Source: Quadrisphaera sp. RL12-1S (GTDB lineage: Bacteria; Actinomycetota; Actinomycetes; Actinomycetales; Quadrisphaeraceae). From it: a stretch of DNA of 64,000 bases. This document shows, in pieces, positions 48,359 to 56,242 of the stretch. The stretch is from contig NZ_JACNME010000001.1 of NCBI RefSeq assembly GCF_014270065.1, positions 674,545-738,544 of the forward strand, in the 5' to 3' direction. Position numbers and translations under genes: made by a program. Positions within the stretch are counted from its first letter, which is position 1. Each line of letters begins with the position of its first letter. Below the pieces are notes generated by a model, which saw only the letters and a list, made by a program, of their open reading frames with translations, was not told where the DNA came from and ran no database searches.

Positions 48359-49540
48359 TCAGCCGGCGTCGAGGGCGGCGAGGTCACCGCCGGTGCACCA
48401 CGTCACCGGCAGGTGCTCGTCGGGCACCAGGCGCCCGGTCCTGGCGAACTCCGCCCACACGGCGCGCAGGCGGCGGCCCGCGGCATCCACCTGCGTCCAC
48501 GGGGTGCTCCCCAGCATCGGAGAACCCGCCCAGGCGCGTTCGTCCCCGAGCAGCAGCGGCAGCTCCAGGCAGTGGGTGGCGCCCAGGGGGGAACCCTCGG
48601 GCCGCCAGTCCAGGCGGTAGCCGCCGGTGACCTCCACGCCGTCGGCCCAGGACGCGAAGAGCTCCCGCGAGGGGGCGGCGGCCTCGGCCAGGGGCAGCCC
48701 GAAGGCCGTCATCTCGTCGCGGTTCCACCCCACCAGGAGGTCCACGTCGCCGGTGGGGGCGTCAGCGGCGGAGAACGGGTCGGCGTCGAGGACGGGCAGC
48801 AGCGGCGGCTCGACGCTGCCCGTCCCCTCGCGGGCCAGCCGCCCGAAGGCGGCCAGCAGCTGCTCCACCGGGGCGGTGAGCGGGTCAGCGCCCAGCAGCT
48901 CCGCGAAGCGGCGACCCCGCACCCGCGCGACGTCCCGACGGCTGCCCTCCAGGGGCGCCAGGGCGGGAGCGCTCTGCACGATCCCCCGGCGGAACAGCCC
49001 CCGGGCTCGCGGCAGTCCCAGCAGGGCCACCACGGACGCCGCTCCGGCGGACTGCCCGGCCACCGTCACCCGGGACGGGTCACCGCCGAAGGCGCTGATG
49101 CCGTCGCGGACCCACTCCAGGGCGGCCACCTGGTCGAGCAGTCCCAGGTTGCCGGGGCTGACGCCGTCCAGCAGCAGCCAGCCGAGGGGACCGACCCGGT
49201 AGCTGGCGCTCACCACCACCACGCCCTGCTCGGCGGCCAGCGCAGCGCCGTCGTACCAGGACATGAGGCCGGACCCCGTGGAGAAGCCACCGCCGTGGAA
49301 GAAGACCAGCACCGGGTGCGGCCCGGGGGCCGCCGGTGCCACCACGGACAGGGCCAGGCAGTCCTCGCCCTGCGGGCGGCGGTCGTGGGGCGGGCCCATC
49401 ACCGCGTCCAGGCGGGAGGGGGGCTGGGGGCAGACCGAGCCGTCGGTGAGGGCCGGCCGGAGGGGGTCCGTGGGCTCCGGCGGCGAGAACCGCTCGGCGC
49501 GGGCGTAGCGGACGGGCCCGGAGCGGGTCAGCGGGGACAC
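48359..49540 (-). CDS. Type B carboxylesterase
   Basis: A 393-residue esterase. Motifs are EDCLALSVVAP (family EDCLxLNV), VLVFFHGGGFSTGSG oxyanion loop, NLGLLDQVAALEWVRDGISAFGGDP and the nucleophile VAGQSAGAASV. It is about 100 residues shorter than typical bacterial members near 500, mainly in the C-terminal half. The region that should carry the catalytic histidine is hard to see (GATHCLEL is a candidate). It hydrolyses carboxylic esters. GTG start. Confidence 0.85.
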   Translation of the reverse strand: MSPLTRSGPVRYARAERFSPPEPTDPLRPALTDGSVCPQPPSRLDAVMGPPHDRRPQGEDCLALSVVAPAAPGPHPVLVFFHGGGFSTGSGLMSWYDGAALAAEQGVVVVSASYRVGPLGWLLLDGVSPGNLGLLDQVAALEWVRDGISAFGGDPSRVTVAGQSAGAASVVALLGLPRARGLFRRGIVQSAPALAPLEGSRRDVARVRGRRFAELLGADPLTAPVEQLLAAFGRLAREGTGSVEPPLLPVLDADPFSAADAPTGDVDLLVGWNRDEMTAFGLPLAEAAAPSRELFASWADGVEVTGGYRLDWRPEGSPLGATHCLELPLLLGDERAWAGSPMLGSTPWTQVDAAGRRLRAVWAEFARTGRLVPDEHLPVTWCTGGDLAALDAG

Positions 49541-49579
49541 GCCCGCATCCTGCCCTCGTCGCCGTGAGCGCCGGGCGGG

Positions 49580-50344
49580 TCACACGTCGAAGTCGCCGCC
49601 ACCGAAGTCGCCGCCACCGAAGTCGCCACCACCGAAGTCGCCACCGCCGTCGAACCCCCCGCCGTCGTAGCCGGCGTCGTCGTACCCACCGCCGTCGTAG
49701 CCGGGGTCCCAGCCGTCGGCGGCCATGTCGGCCTGGGCGCCGTCGGCGAAGCCCTCGGCGTACTCGTGGTCGTCGAAGCCGTCGAACATCGCGTCGGCGA
49801 TGGCCGTGCCCACGAAGGCGCCAGCGACACCCGCCAGCAGGCTGCCGCCGATGACCGCGCCCATGCCCAGCCCACGGCCGCCGCCTCCGACGCCGCCCGC
49901 CCCTCCGCCGAAGCTCCGCTCGAGGATGCCGGGCTGGCGCACCTCGGCGCGGGTGGCCATGCGGGCCAGGTCGCGCGGGTCGTCGGTGCGGGCGCGCTCG
50001 CTCGCCGGCACCTGGCTGCCCAGCTCGGACAGCACCTGCTGGCGCTGCGCCGGGGTGAGCTTGGCGAACGCCTCGGCGTGCGCCTGCTCGATCTGCTCCG
50101 GCGGGGCGGTGCGGAGCATGTAGCGGTACCGCTCGACGGCGCGCTCGTCCTCGCTCATCGGCGCGCGCTGCGGGGCCTGCTGCTGGCTGACCGGCTGGCC
50201 CCCCGCCGGGTAGTCGGTGCGGTAGGCGGGCTGCTGGCCGGAGCCGGTCTGCCGGCCGTAGCCGGGCGCCGGCGGGTAGCCGGCCCCCTGGCGCTGGCTG
50301 GCGGAGCGGTCCACGCGGCCGAGCAGGCGGTCCAGGAAGCCCAT
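49580..50344 (-). CDS. Low-complexity protein with a Gly/Asp/Phe repeat tail
   Basis: A 254-residue protein. MGFLDRLLGRV starts a short amphipathic segment, then a Gln/Pro/Gly-rich linker (about 15-75) and a helical domain with YRYMLRTAPPEQIEQAHAEA and KLTPAQRQQVLSELG. A Gly-rich membrane-like segment with SLLAGVAGAFVGTAIAD leads to an acidic tail of repeated GGGDF. It resembles cation-transport or stress-linked actinobacterial proteins only in composition. ATG 50344 was chosen over an upstream frame start at 50386. Confidence 0.75.
   Translation of the reverse strand: MGFLDRLLGRVDRSASQRQGAGYPPAPGYGRQTGSGQQPAYRTDYPAGGQPVSQQQAPQRAPMSEDERAVERYRYMLRTAPPEQIEQAHAEAFAKLTPAQRQQVLSELGSQVPASERARTDDPRDLARMATRAEVRQPGILERSFGGGAGGVGGGGRGLGMGAVIGGSLLAGVAGAFVGTAIADAMFDGFDDHEYAEGFADGAQADMAADGWDPGYDGGGYDDAGYDGGGFDGGGDFGGGDFGGGDFGGGDFDV
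49590..49649 (-). repeat. Four 15-bp tandem repeats encoding GGGDF
   Basis: The plus-strand unit aagtcgccgccaccg recurs four times with wobble changes only (49590-49604, 49605-49619, 49620-49634, 49635-49649). It codes a GGGDF tail of the 49580-50344 protein. Confidence 0.9.
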
Positions 50345-50436
50345 CGTGGTCACTCTCCTCGCAGGGCGGGTGGGCGTGGCCTCCACGCTACGGGCGCTGC
50401 CTGCGCCCCGCTCGCCCGCGAGCTGGGGAGCAGCCG

Positions 50437-50658
50437 TCAGGCGCCCGGCGGCACGCCGTCGTGGCGCTCGACGTAGGTGGTGCTGGTGACGCGGCCCCGG
50501 CGCCGGCCCGTCGCGAGGACCAGGACCAGCGACAGCGCGCCCGCGCCCATGCAGATCCAGCCGACGGCGGTGAGGTCCACGGCGCTGACGCCGTCACGCA
50601 CCGCGAAGGCGAGGACCGCGCCGGCGACCAGCAGGAAGATGCCCGTTCCGAGTCCCAT
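50437..50658 (-). CDS. DUF6458 family small membrane protein
   Basis: A 73-residue two-helix protein: MGLGTGIFLLVAGAVLAFAV, then DGVSAVDLTAVGWICMGAGA, and a basic ATGRRRGR end with YVERHDG. This is the DUF6458 pattern. Start at ATG 50658 fits the family; a GTG at 50691 is in frame. Function unknown. Confidence 0.85.
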   Translation of the reverse strand: MGLGTGIFLLVAGAVLAFAVRDGVSAVDLTAVGWICMGAGALSLVLVLATGRRRGRVTSTTYVERHDGVPPGA

Positions 50659-50771
50659 GACGTCGATGGTGCGAGCACGGCCCGTGGTCACCAGCCGAGG
50701 TCGTCCCCCTCACCCGGACGGCCGCTGCGCCCGCCCGGCCCGCACCCGGTCCTCGGGTCGCGCGCCCCGGG

Positions 50772-51866
50772 TCAGCTCCGGGAGGGGTCCTCGGGACCGC
50801 CGGGGCGGGCGCGGTCGCGGCTGGGCTGGACCCGCTTGGGCTCGCCGTCCTGCTTGGGGTGGTTGGGCGGGAACGGCATCTCGCCCTCGCCGGCGGCAGC
50901 GTCGCGCTCGGACATCTCCAGCAGCGGAGTGAGGTCGTGGGCGGCGTCGTCGAGGGCCCGCATCGGGTCGCCGCGGCGGGCGAGCAGCGCGGGGACCGTG
51001 GCCATGGTGAGGTCGTCTGGCTCGACGTCCGCCAGCTCCGCCCACGTCACCGGGGTGGAGACGGTGGCGCGCGGCGTGCGGCGCACCGAGTAGGCCGAGG
51101 CGATGGTGTGGTCGCGGGCGTTCTGGTTGTAGTCGACGAAGATCGCGCTGGTCCGCTGCTCCTTCCACCACGCGGTGGTGACGCGGCCGCCGGCTCGCCG
51201 CTCCACCTCGCGGGCGAAGGCGATGGCCGCCGTCCTGACCTGCTTGATCTCCCAGCGCGGCTCGATGCGCACGTAGACGTGCACGCCGCGACCGCCGGAG
51301 GTCTTGGGGAACCCGGTGTACCCGAGGTCCGCCAGGAGCGGCTGGACGACGTCCAGGGCGACGGCGCGGGCCTCGGCGAAGCCGGTGCCCGGCTGCGGGT
51401 CGAGGTCGATGCGCAGCTCGTCGGGGTGCTCGACCGCGTCGGGGTCGTCGTCGCGAGCCCTGGTCGGCCAGGGGTGGAACGTCACCGTGGACATCTGCGC
51501 GGCCCAGACCAGGGGGGCGGCGGCGTCGACGCGCATGGCGTCGGCGTGACGGCCGGAGGGGAAGGTGACCCGCGTGGTGCGCACGTACGACGGCGCGTGC
51601 GGCGGGACGCGCTTCTGGTAGACCTCCTCGCCGTCGACCCCGTCGGGGAAGCGCTGCACGTAGGTGGGCCTGTCGAGCAGGGCGCGCACCAGCGGGCCGA
51701 GCTCGCCGTCCTCGCCGCGCTGCGCGACGGCGCGGTAGTACTCCACGAGGTGCCGCTTGGTGCCGCCGTCGGCGCCGAGCGCCGGGAAGACGACCTTGTC
51801 GGGGCTGGTGAACCTGACGGCGACGCCGTCGACGTCGAGCTCTTCCGCCGCTGCCTTGGCTGCCAC
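50772..51866 (-). CDS. Stand-alone LigD-type DNA polymerase/primase domain
   Basis: A 364-residue protein matching the polymerase domain of bacterial non-homologous end-joining ligase D. FTSPDKVVFPALG and KRHLVEYYRAVA open it, LVWAAQMSTVTFHPWPTR follows, and the catalytic metal motif is ELRIDLDPQPGTGFAEA. KTSGGRGVHVYVRIEP and YNQNARDHTIASAYSVR complete the active site. It should add nucleotides, preferably ribonucleotides, to DNA ends. No ligase, nuclease or Ku gene is nearby. The C-terminus has a charged tail. GTG 51866 is assumed as start. Confidence 0.9.
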   Translation of the reverse strand: MAAKAAAEELDVDGVAVRFTSPDKVVFPALGADGGTKRHLVEYYRAVAQRGEDGELGPLVRALLDRPTYVQRFPDGVDGEEVYQKRVPPHAPSYVRTTRVTFPSGRHADAMRVDAAAPLVWAAQMSTVTFHPWPTRARDDDPDAVEHPDELRIDLDPQPGTGFAEARAVALDVVQPLLADLGYTGFPKTSGGRGVHVYVRIEPRWEIKQVRTAAIAFAREVERRAGGRVTTAWWKEQRTSAIFVDYNQNARDHTIASAYSVRRTPRATVSTPVTWAELADVEPDDLTMATVPALLARRGDPMRALDDAAHDLTPLLEMSERDAAAGEGEMPFPPNHPKQDGEPKRVQPSRDRARPGGPEDPSRS

Positions 51867-51940
51867 CCGAGCACTGTGGACCCCGACGGCACCTCGGCGC
51901 GCCCCCGGGTGCTCCGATGAGGGCACGCCGGGAGCACCGC

Positions 51941-52273
51941 TCAGGGGAGGCCGAGCAGGCGCAGCAGCGCCGTGGTGGCGGCGGCCGCGAGCGCCACCAG
52001 CAGGAACGGCGCCCGCCGCCACACGAGGACCCCGGCGACGACGACGCCGAGCGGGCGCGCCCAGCCGGCCGGCTCGCGCCCGTCGAAGAGGGCCTGGGTG
52101 ACCACCAGGCCGGCCAGCACCGCGACGGCCAGCCCGGCGAGCAGCGCGTCCGTGCTCTCCGCACGAGCGCCGCCGCCGACGCGGGCGGCCAGCCACGGGC
52201 CGAGCAGCCGCAGGGCGAAGGTGGCGGCCGCCAGCAGCCCCAGGCCCACCCAGTGCTCAGGTCCCCAGGTCAT
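51941..52273 (-). CDS. azlD: AzlD-like branched-chain amino acid export subunit
   Basis: A 110-residue, four-helix membrane protein. GLGLLAAATFALRLLGPWLA, ALLAGLAVAVLAGLVVTQAL and AGWARPLGVVVAGVLVWRRAPFLLV match the AzlD family. It pairs with AzlC to export branched-chain amino acids. ATG 52273 overlaps the azlC stop (ATGA). Confidence 0.9.
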   Translation of the reverse strand: MTWGPEHWVGLGLLAAATFALRLLGPWLAARVGGGARAESTDALLAGLAVAVLAGLVVTQALFDGREPAGWARPLGVVVAGVLVWRRAPFLLVALAAAATTALLRLLGLP

Positions 52274-53010
52274 CGCACGCTCCCCTGCTCGCCGCGGCGG
52301 CGGGACCGACCCGCGAGCACCCCGAGCACGGCGGCCACCGCGGGCAGGCCGGCCGGGAGGAGCGGCACCGCGGCCACCGCGACGACGGCGCCGGTGAGCG
52401 CGGTGCGCCGGTCGGCAGCGGTGCGCAGCGCCGGCACCAACAGCGCCAGGAGCACCGCGGGGAAGGCGGCGTCCAGCCCGAGGGTGCGGGGATCGACCGC
52501 GGCCAGCACCGTCCCGCCGAGCACGGCCCCCACGACCACGCCGAGGTTCCACAGCACGAACAGGACCACGCCGGTCAGCCAGAACGCCGCGCGGCGCTCG
52601 CCGGCGTCCCGGCGCGGGAGGGTGAAGGCGGCGGACTCGTCGGTGAGCAGGTGCGCGGCCACGAGGCGCCGCCAGCCGGAGCGGGGGACGACGTCGGCCA
52701 CGCCCATGCCCAGCGGCACCATGCGGGCGTTGAGCACCACGCCGGTCAGCGCGGCGACCAGCGGTGACGTGCCCCCGGTGACCAGCGCGACGAAGACGAA
52801 CTGGCTGGCCCCGGCGAAGACGACCACCGAGAGCAGCACCGGCACCCACAGCGGCGTGCCCGAGGCGACGGCGACCGCGCCGAACGACAGACCGACCACG
52901 CCGTCGGCGGCGCAGACCAGCAGGACGTCGCGCAGGAGCGTCCTGTCGACGTCCCGGAGCCGGGGAGAGATCCGGCCTGCGAGACCGTCTGTTCGGTGTG
53001 GCGAACGCAC
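52270..53010 (-). CDS. azlC: AzlC-like branched-chain amino acid exporter subunit
   Basis: A roughly 246-residue protein with about six to seven helices. DGVVGLSFGAVAVASG is helix 1, VFAGASQFVFVALVTGG the conserved AGASQF motif, VLNARMVPLGMGVAD and HLLTDESAAFTL the other family marks. The gene is coupled to azlD. GTG 53010 is the only plausible start upstream of helix 1, but it places an operator-like palindrome (52991-53006) within the first codons. Divergent from the XRE-cupin regulator. Confidence 0.88.
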   Translation of the reverse strand: MRSPHRTDGLAGRISPRLRDVDRTLLRDVLLVCAADGVVGLSFGAVAVASGTPLWVPVLLSVVVFAGASQFVFVALVTGGTSPLVAALTGVVLNARMVPLGMGVADVVPRSGWRRLVAAHLLTDESAAFTLPRRDAGERRAAFWLTGVVLFVLWNLGVVVGAVLGGTVLAAVDPRTLGLDAAFPAVLLALLVPALRTAADRRTALTGAVVAVAAVPLLPAGLPAVAAVLGVLAGRSRRRGEQGSVR

Positions 53011-53053
53011 TCTGCGAGGATGGAGCCATGGGACGACGTTCGTCAAGGCGAAC
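52991..53053. promoter_or_regulatory. Twin palindromes between azlC and the XRE-cupin gene
   Basis: GTTCG-N6-CGAAC occurs twice: 52991-53006 and 53038-53053, with centres 47 bases apart. The arms are identical and the spacers differ. One overlaps the azlC start region, the other ends three bases before the XRE ATG. They are likely operators of the XRE-cupin protein for both divergent genes. Confidence 0.8.
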
Positions 53054-53056
53054 CAC

Positions 53057-53638
53057 ATGACCGACGGACCGAACAAGCCGTCGGGCTCGGGAGGCGCACC
53101 GATCGCGGCCATCGCCGCGGCGCTGCGCCAGCACCGCCAGCGCTCGGGCCTGTCCATGGGGGACCTCGCCACCCGCGCCGGCGTGGCGAAGTCGACGCTG
53201 TCCCAGCTGGAGTCGGGGTCGGCCAACCCGAGCGTGGAGACCCTGTGGTCGCTCGCGACGGCGCTCGGCGTGCCGTTCTCCGCCCTCGTGGACCCGCCCG
53301 CCCCCGCCGTGCGGGTCCTGCGGGCCGGGGAGGGGCCGACGCTCGCGGCCGAGAGCGCGCACTTCCGCGCCACGCTGCTGGCGGCGAGCACGCCGGGGGT
53401 CAGCTTCGACGTGTACCGCATCACGGCTGAGCCGGGCGCTCCCCGCAACTCCGAGCCGCACGCCACCGGAACGGTGGAGCACCTGGTCATCGCCACCGGG
53501 CGCGCGCTCGCGGGGATCCTCGACGACCCCGTGGAGCTGGCGCCCGGCGACTACGTCGCCTACCCGGCCGACCTGCCGCACACCTTCCACCCGCTCGAGC
53601 CGGACACCACGGCGGTGATGGTCAGCCAGTACCGCTGA
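53057..53638 (+). CDS. XRE-family regulator with C-terminal cupin domain
   Basis: A 193-residue protein. The HTH lies at about residues 18-72: ALRQHRQRSGLSMGDLATRAG, VAKSTLSQLESGSANPSVETLW and ALGVPFSALV. A cupin ligand-binding domain is near 120-190, with PHATGTVEHLVIATG and LAPGDYVAYPADLPHTF. This architecture is common for repressors sensing small metabolites, here perhaps branched-chain amino acids given the divergent azlCD. ATG 53057. Confidence 0.92.
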   Translation: MTDGPNKPSGSGGAPIAAIAAALRQHRQRSGLSMGDLATRAGVAKSTLSQLESGSANPSVETLWSLATALGVPFSALVDPPAPAVRVLRAGEGPTLAAESAHFRATLLAASTPGVSFDVYRITAEPGAPRNSEPHATGTVEHLVIATGRALAGILDDPVELAPGDYVAYPADLPHTFHPLEPDTTAVMVSQYR

Positions 53639-53735
53639 CCGACACCTCGGGCGGACCCCCTCGCGCGACGGGCAGAGCACGTCAGGCGCGCGACCTGGGC
53701 CTCACGAGCAGGAGCACCACGGCGACCACCGTGAG

Positions 53736-53960
53736 GCCGCGGCTTCTGGGCTGCCCCTGCTGACGGTCTTGATGGCTCAGGTCGTGGGGTTCTCCACGCC
53801 CCTGCTGCCCTACCAGGCGCCACCGGTGGTGATGGCGATGGGCCTGGCCAGGATCCCGTTCCGCGCCGCCGTCTCGGTGAGCCTTTCGCTCGCGATCGTC
53901 ACCGCCGTGGTGCTGGTGCCGCTGGACTACCTCTGGTTCGGGCTGCTCGCCAAGCTCTAG
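53736..53960 (+). pseudogene. C-terminal fragment of a DASS/SLC13-type anion transporter
   Basis: The frame reads GLPLLTVLMAQVVGFSTPLL, then PYQAPPVVMAMGLARIPFRA and PLDYLWFGLLAKL, which is how C-termini of divalent anion:sodium symporters end. Nothing matching the rest of a 450-residue transporter precedes it, so it is a remnant. No start or ribosome site fits. The 53639-53735 stretch before it holds, on the minus strand, a tail reading VVAVVLLLVRPRSRA that may be another fragment. Confidence 0.6.
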
Positions 53961-54129
53961 GACGGGTGCAGAGGAGGAGGAGGAGTCCCACCGCACGGAT
54001 CCACGAAGGACCGCTGGCCGTCCGCCTCGAGGCACGTCGCGGCGCCCCGACACTCAAGGCCGCCGCTCGTCGCAGAAGGGATCCACAACCGGACGGCTCT
54101 TGACCCCGCACCGGCAGGTGCCGACCGTC

Positions 54130-54165
54130 GACGATCCCCATCTGGTGGGCGGACCGGGGATCGTC
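54130..54165 (-). terminator. Hairpin downstream of the DUF1905 gene
   Basis: Perfect 10-base arms gacgatcccc (54130-54139) and ggggatcgtc (54156-54165) around a 16-base loop, 61 bases beyond the DUF1905 stop. The surrounding 53961-54226 stretch shows no recognisable gene. Confidence 0.5.
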
Positions 54166-54226
54166 AGCCCGTACGGAGCAGGTGCGGAGCCGAAGGACGC
54201 GGCCCTCACGCCCGAGTCGGCACCAC

Positions 54227-54553
54227 TCACGTGGTCGGGCCGGTGCCGTTCGCAGCTCGTCCGCCGCGCGGAGCGACGCTCAGCGCGACCGTCACGCTGT
54301 CGCCGTCGTCGAACCCCTCCGCAACGCGGACAGCCTTCTTCACCGGCAGCAGGTACCCCCCGGCGCGGGGCAGCAGCGAGGTCTCCCACTCGGTGTCCCC
54401 GATGCACGCGGTCACGGGGACGGCGCCCCATCCGTAGGTCACCTGCGCCGATCGAGCGCCGATGGCGTCGCACACGTCCTCGGGCAGCGCCAGCCAGTGG
54501 AACGGCGCCGGGCCGCGCCACTCGAACAACCGCGAGCTGAACACCGTGCCCAC
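54227..54553 (-). CDS. DUF1905 domain protein
   Basis: A 108-residue protein covering the whole DUF1905 domain: LFEWRGPAPFHWLALPEDV, YGWGAVPVTACIGDTEWETS and LLPRAGGYLLPVKKAVRVAEG. The domain is often fused to or next to YdeI-like or OmdA proteins; its role is unknown. It is intact though surrounded by decayed fragments. GTG start, no strong ribosome site. Confidence 0.85.
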   Translation of the reverse strand: MGTVFSSRLFEWRGPAPFHWLALPEDVCDAIGARSAQVTYGWGAVPVTACIGDTEWETSLLPRAGGYLLPVKKAVRVAEGFDDGDSVTVALSVAPRGGRAANGTGPTT

Positions 54554-54708
54554 GCCGCGCAGGCTACTGACGGTCAGCTCCGCGAGGCGAGCGGTCCGCG
54601 CACGACTCGACAGCGTTCTGCACCGAGGTGGACCCGCGCCACCTGTCGACGACGCGACCGAGGGCTTCCTCGTGGAAGCACGCGCGCTGGCGGCGGTGCC
54701 GTGGTGCG

Positions 54709-54963
54709 ACGGTGGTCTTGCCCGCCAAGAGCCAGGTCGCGGTCGTCCAGAGCGCCGACCCGGCTGTCGAGAGCGGCCTCCGGGATGGGCTGCTCAGCGG
54801 CACGGTCGAGGCGGACGATGACTGGCACGTGGTCGTCGTGGATGGCGGTGCGCGTGTCGGCGTGCCGCTCGCACCCGACCACGTCCGGCCGCGCTGGCCG
54901 GGCGGATCTTCGCCGCAGCTCCACCTCGACCTGTGGGTGGACGACGTCGACGGCGCCTGGATC
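54709..54963 (+). pseudogene. Truncated VOC (glyoxalase-like) protein fragment
   Basis: The frame reads DDDWHVVVVDGGARVGVPLA, then PDHVRPRWPGG and QLHLDLWVDDVDGA, a typical middle part of VOC-family proteins. The N-terminal part is poorly preserved and the expected C-terminal third is missing. The match ends within a few bases of the 3' end of the MFS gene at 54965, so the break may mark where the transport cassette joined. Confidence 0.5.
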
Positions 54964-54964
54964 C

Positions 54965-56242
54965 TCAGCTGCGAGGAGCCCGAAACCTGGGGTGCACGAC
55001 GACGAACAGCGTCACCGCCGCCATCACCACGACCCCAGCGAGCGGCGCCAGCGGTGGCCACAGCCCGTACAGCGTGGTGCCCGCCAGCGGTGCGACGACG
55101 AAGGTCAGTCCCGTGGTGGCGGCGACCAGCCCCGCGACCCCTCCCTGCTCGTGGCGCGCGACCAGCAGCGTGGGGCCGGCGGTGAACCCCGGCATCGCCG
55201 TGCCCAGCCCCAGCCCCACGAGCAGCACAGAGACCACGATCCCGACCAGCCCCAGGTCGGGGACCAGCAGCGCGTAGCCCAGCAGGGCCACCGCGTCTCC
55301 CACGCGCAGCAGCGTCGCCGGCCTCCACCCGCTGCGCGGGACCACCACCACCTGGGCGAGCACCATCCCCACCCCCGCCGCCAGCAGCACTCCCCCGGTC
55401 ACCAGGCCCGTGGTCGCGGCGTCGAGAGCGAGCCGGTCCTGCACGATGAACCCCGTCACCACCTGGATGAAGCCCAGCGCGGTGAACATGCCGAACCCCG
55501 CCACCAGGAACGGCAGCACCCGCGGGTCGCGCACGCGCAGCCGCGCCGGCTCCGCGACGAGCGCTGTCGCCTCCTGCCGGGGCATCCGCGTGACCACGAG
55601 CAGCACGGCAGCGAGCAGCAGCACCGGCACCGCGACGACGGGCGCCAGCAGCCCCACCGCCGACAGCGCCCCGCCGGCCACGGAGCCGGCGAGCATGGCC
55701 ACCCCCTGCACCGCGCCGACGCCCGCCATCCCCTTCACCCGGGCTGCCTCGTCGTGGGTGACGTCGGCGATGAAGGCCTGCGCCGTGGGGGCCACCGCGG
55801 CGATGGCGGCACCGAAGGCCACCCCGCGCAGCAGGACGAACAGGACGAACAGGACGGCGCCGGCCAGCAGCCCCGCCGTCCCGAGCCACACCGCCAGCGC
55901 GAACGCCGCCGACGAGGCTGCTCCCAGGCCGAGGGCTGCCGCGAGCACGGGCTTGCGGCCCCGCGACTGCGAACGCCGTCCCCAGGCGCTGCTGGTCAGG
56001 GCCACCATGAGCGCCGCCGTGCTGATGGTGGCGCCCACCTGCCACTCAGCGAGCCCCACCTCCCGCGACAGCGGTGCCAGGACGGGGTTCAGCGTCAGCT
56101 GGGCGAGGTAGGCGAGGAAGACGGTGGTGAGCACCAGCCGCACCGCCGGCGACGGCGACGTCTCGGCGTCGAGTGCTGGTGCACGACCCGCGCCGGGTGC
56201 CGTCCGCGGTCCGGTCGCGGGGCCCGATCCGGGTGCAGTCAT
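54965..56242 (-). CDS. MFS transporter, last gene of the ECF/ABC cassette
   Basis: A 425-residue MFS protein with 12 helices. LAYLAQLTLNPVLAPLSREVGLAE is helix 1, SAWGRRSQSRGRKPVLAAAL the loop 2-3 motif with Arg-Gly-Arg, and GVAFGAAIAAVAPTAQAFIADVT helix 4-5. The N-terminal 30 residues are Pro/Gly/Ala-rich. The substrate is unknown; coupling to a probable metal-chelate cassette suggests export or import of a small chelator. The ATG overlaps the ATPase stop (ATGA, 56239-56242). Confidence 0.9.
   Translation of the reverse strand: MTAPGSGPATGPRTAPGAGRAPALDAETSPSPAVRLVLTTVFLAYLAQLTLNPVLAPLSREVGLAEWQVGATISTAALMVALTSSAWGRRSQSRGRKPVLAAALGLGAASSAAFALAVWLGTAGLLAGAVLFVLFVLLRGVAFGAAIAAVAPTAQAFIADVTHDEAARVKGMAGVGAVQGVAMLAGSVAGGALSAVGLLAPVVAVPVLLLAAVLLVVTRMPRQEATALVAEPARLRVRDPRVLPFLVAGFGMFTALGFIQVVTGFIVQDRLALDAATTGLVTGGVLLAAGVGMVLAQVVVVPRSGWRPATLLRVGDAVALLGYALLVPDLGLVGIVVSVLLVGLGLGTAMPGFTAGPTLLVARHEQGGVAGLVAATTGLTFVVAPLAGTTLYGLWPPLAPLAGVVVMAAVTLFVVVHPRFRAPRS

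Noticed and set aside
49590..49649. Short tandem repeats as a possible CRISPR array
   Set aside because: Units are 15 bases with no spacers and are an in-frame coding repeat.
54565..54700. Minus-strand reading with a transposase-like end (VVDRWRGSTSVQNAVESC)
   Set aside because: Too short and without catalytic residues or inverted repeats to call an insertion sequence.
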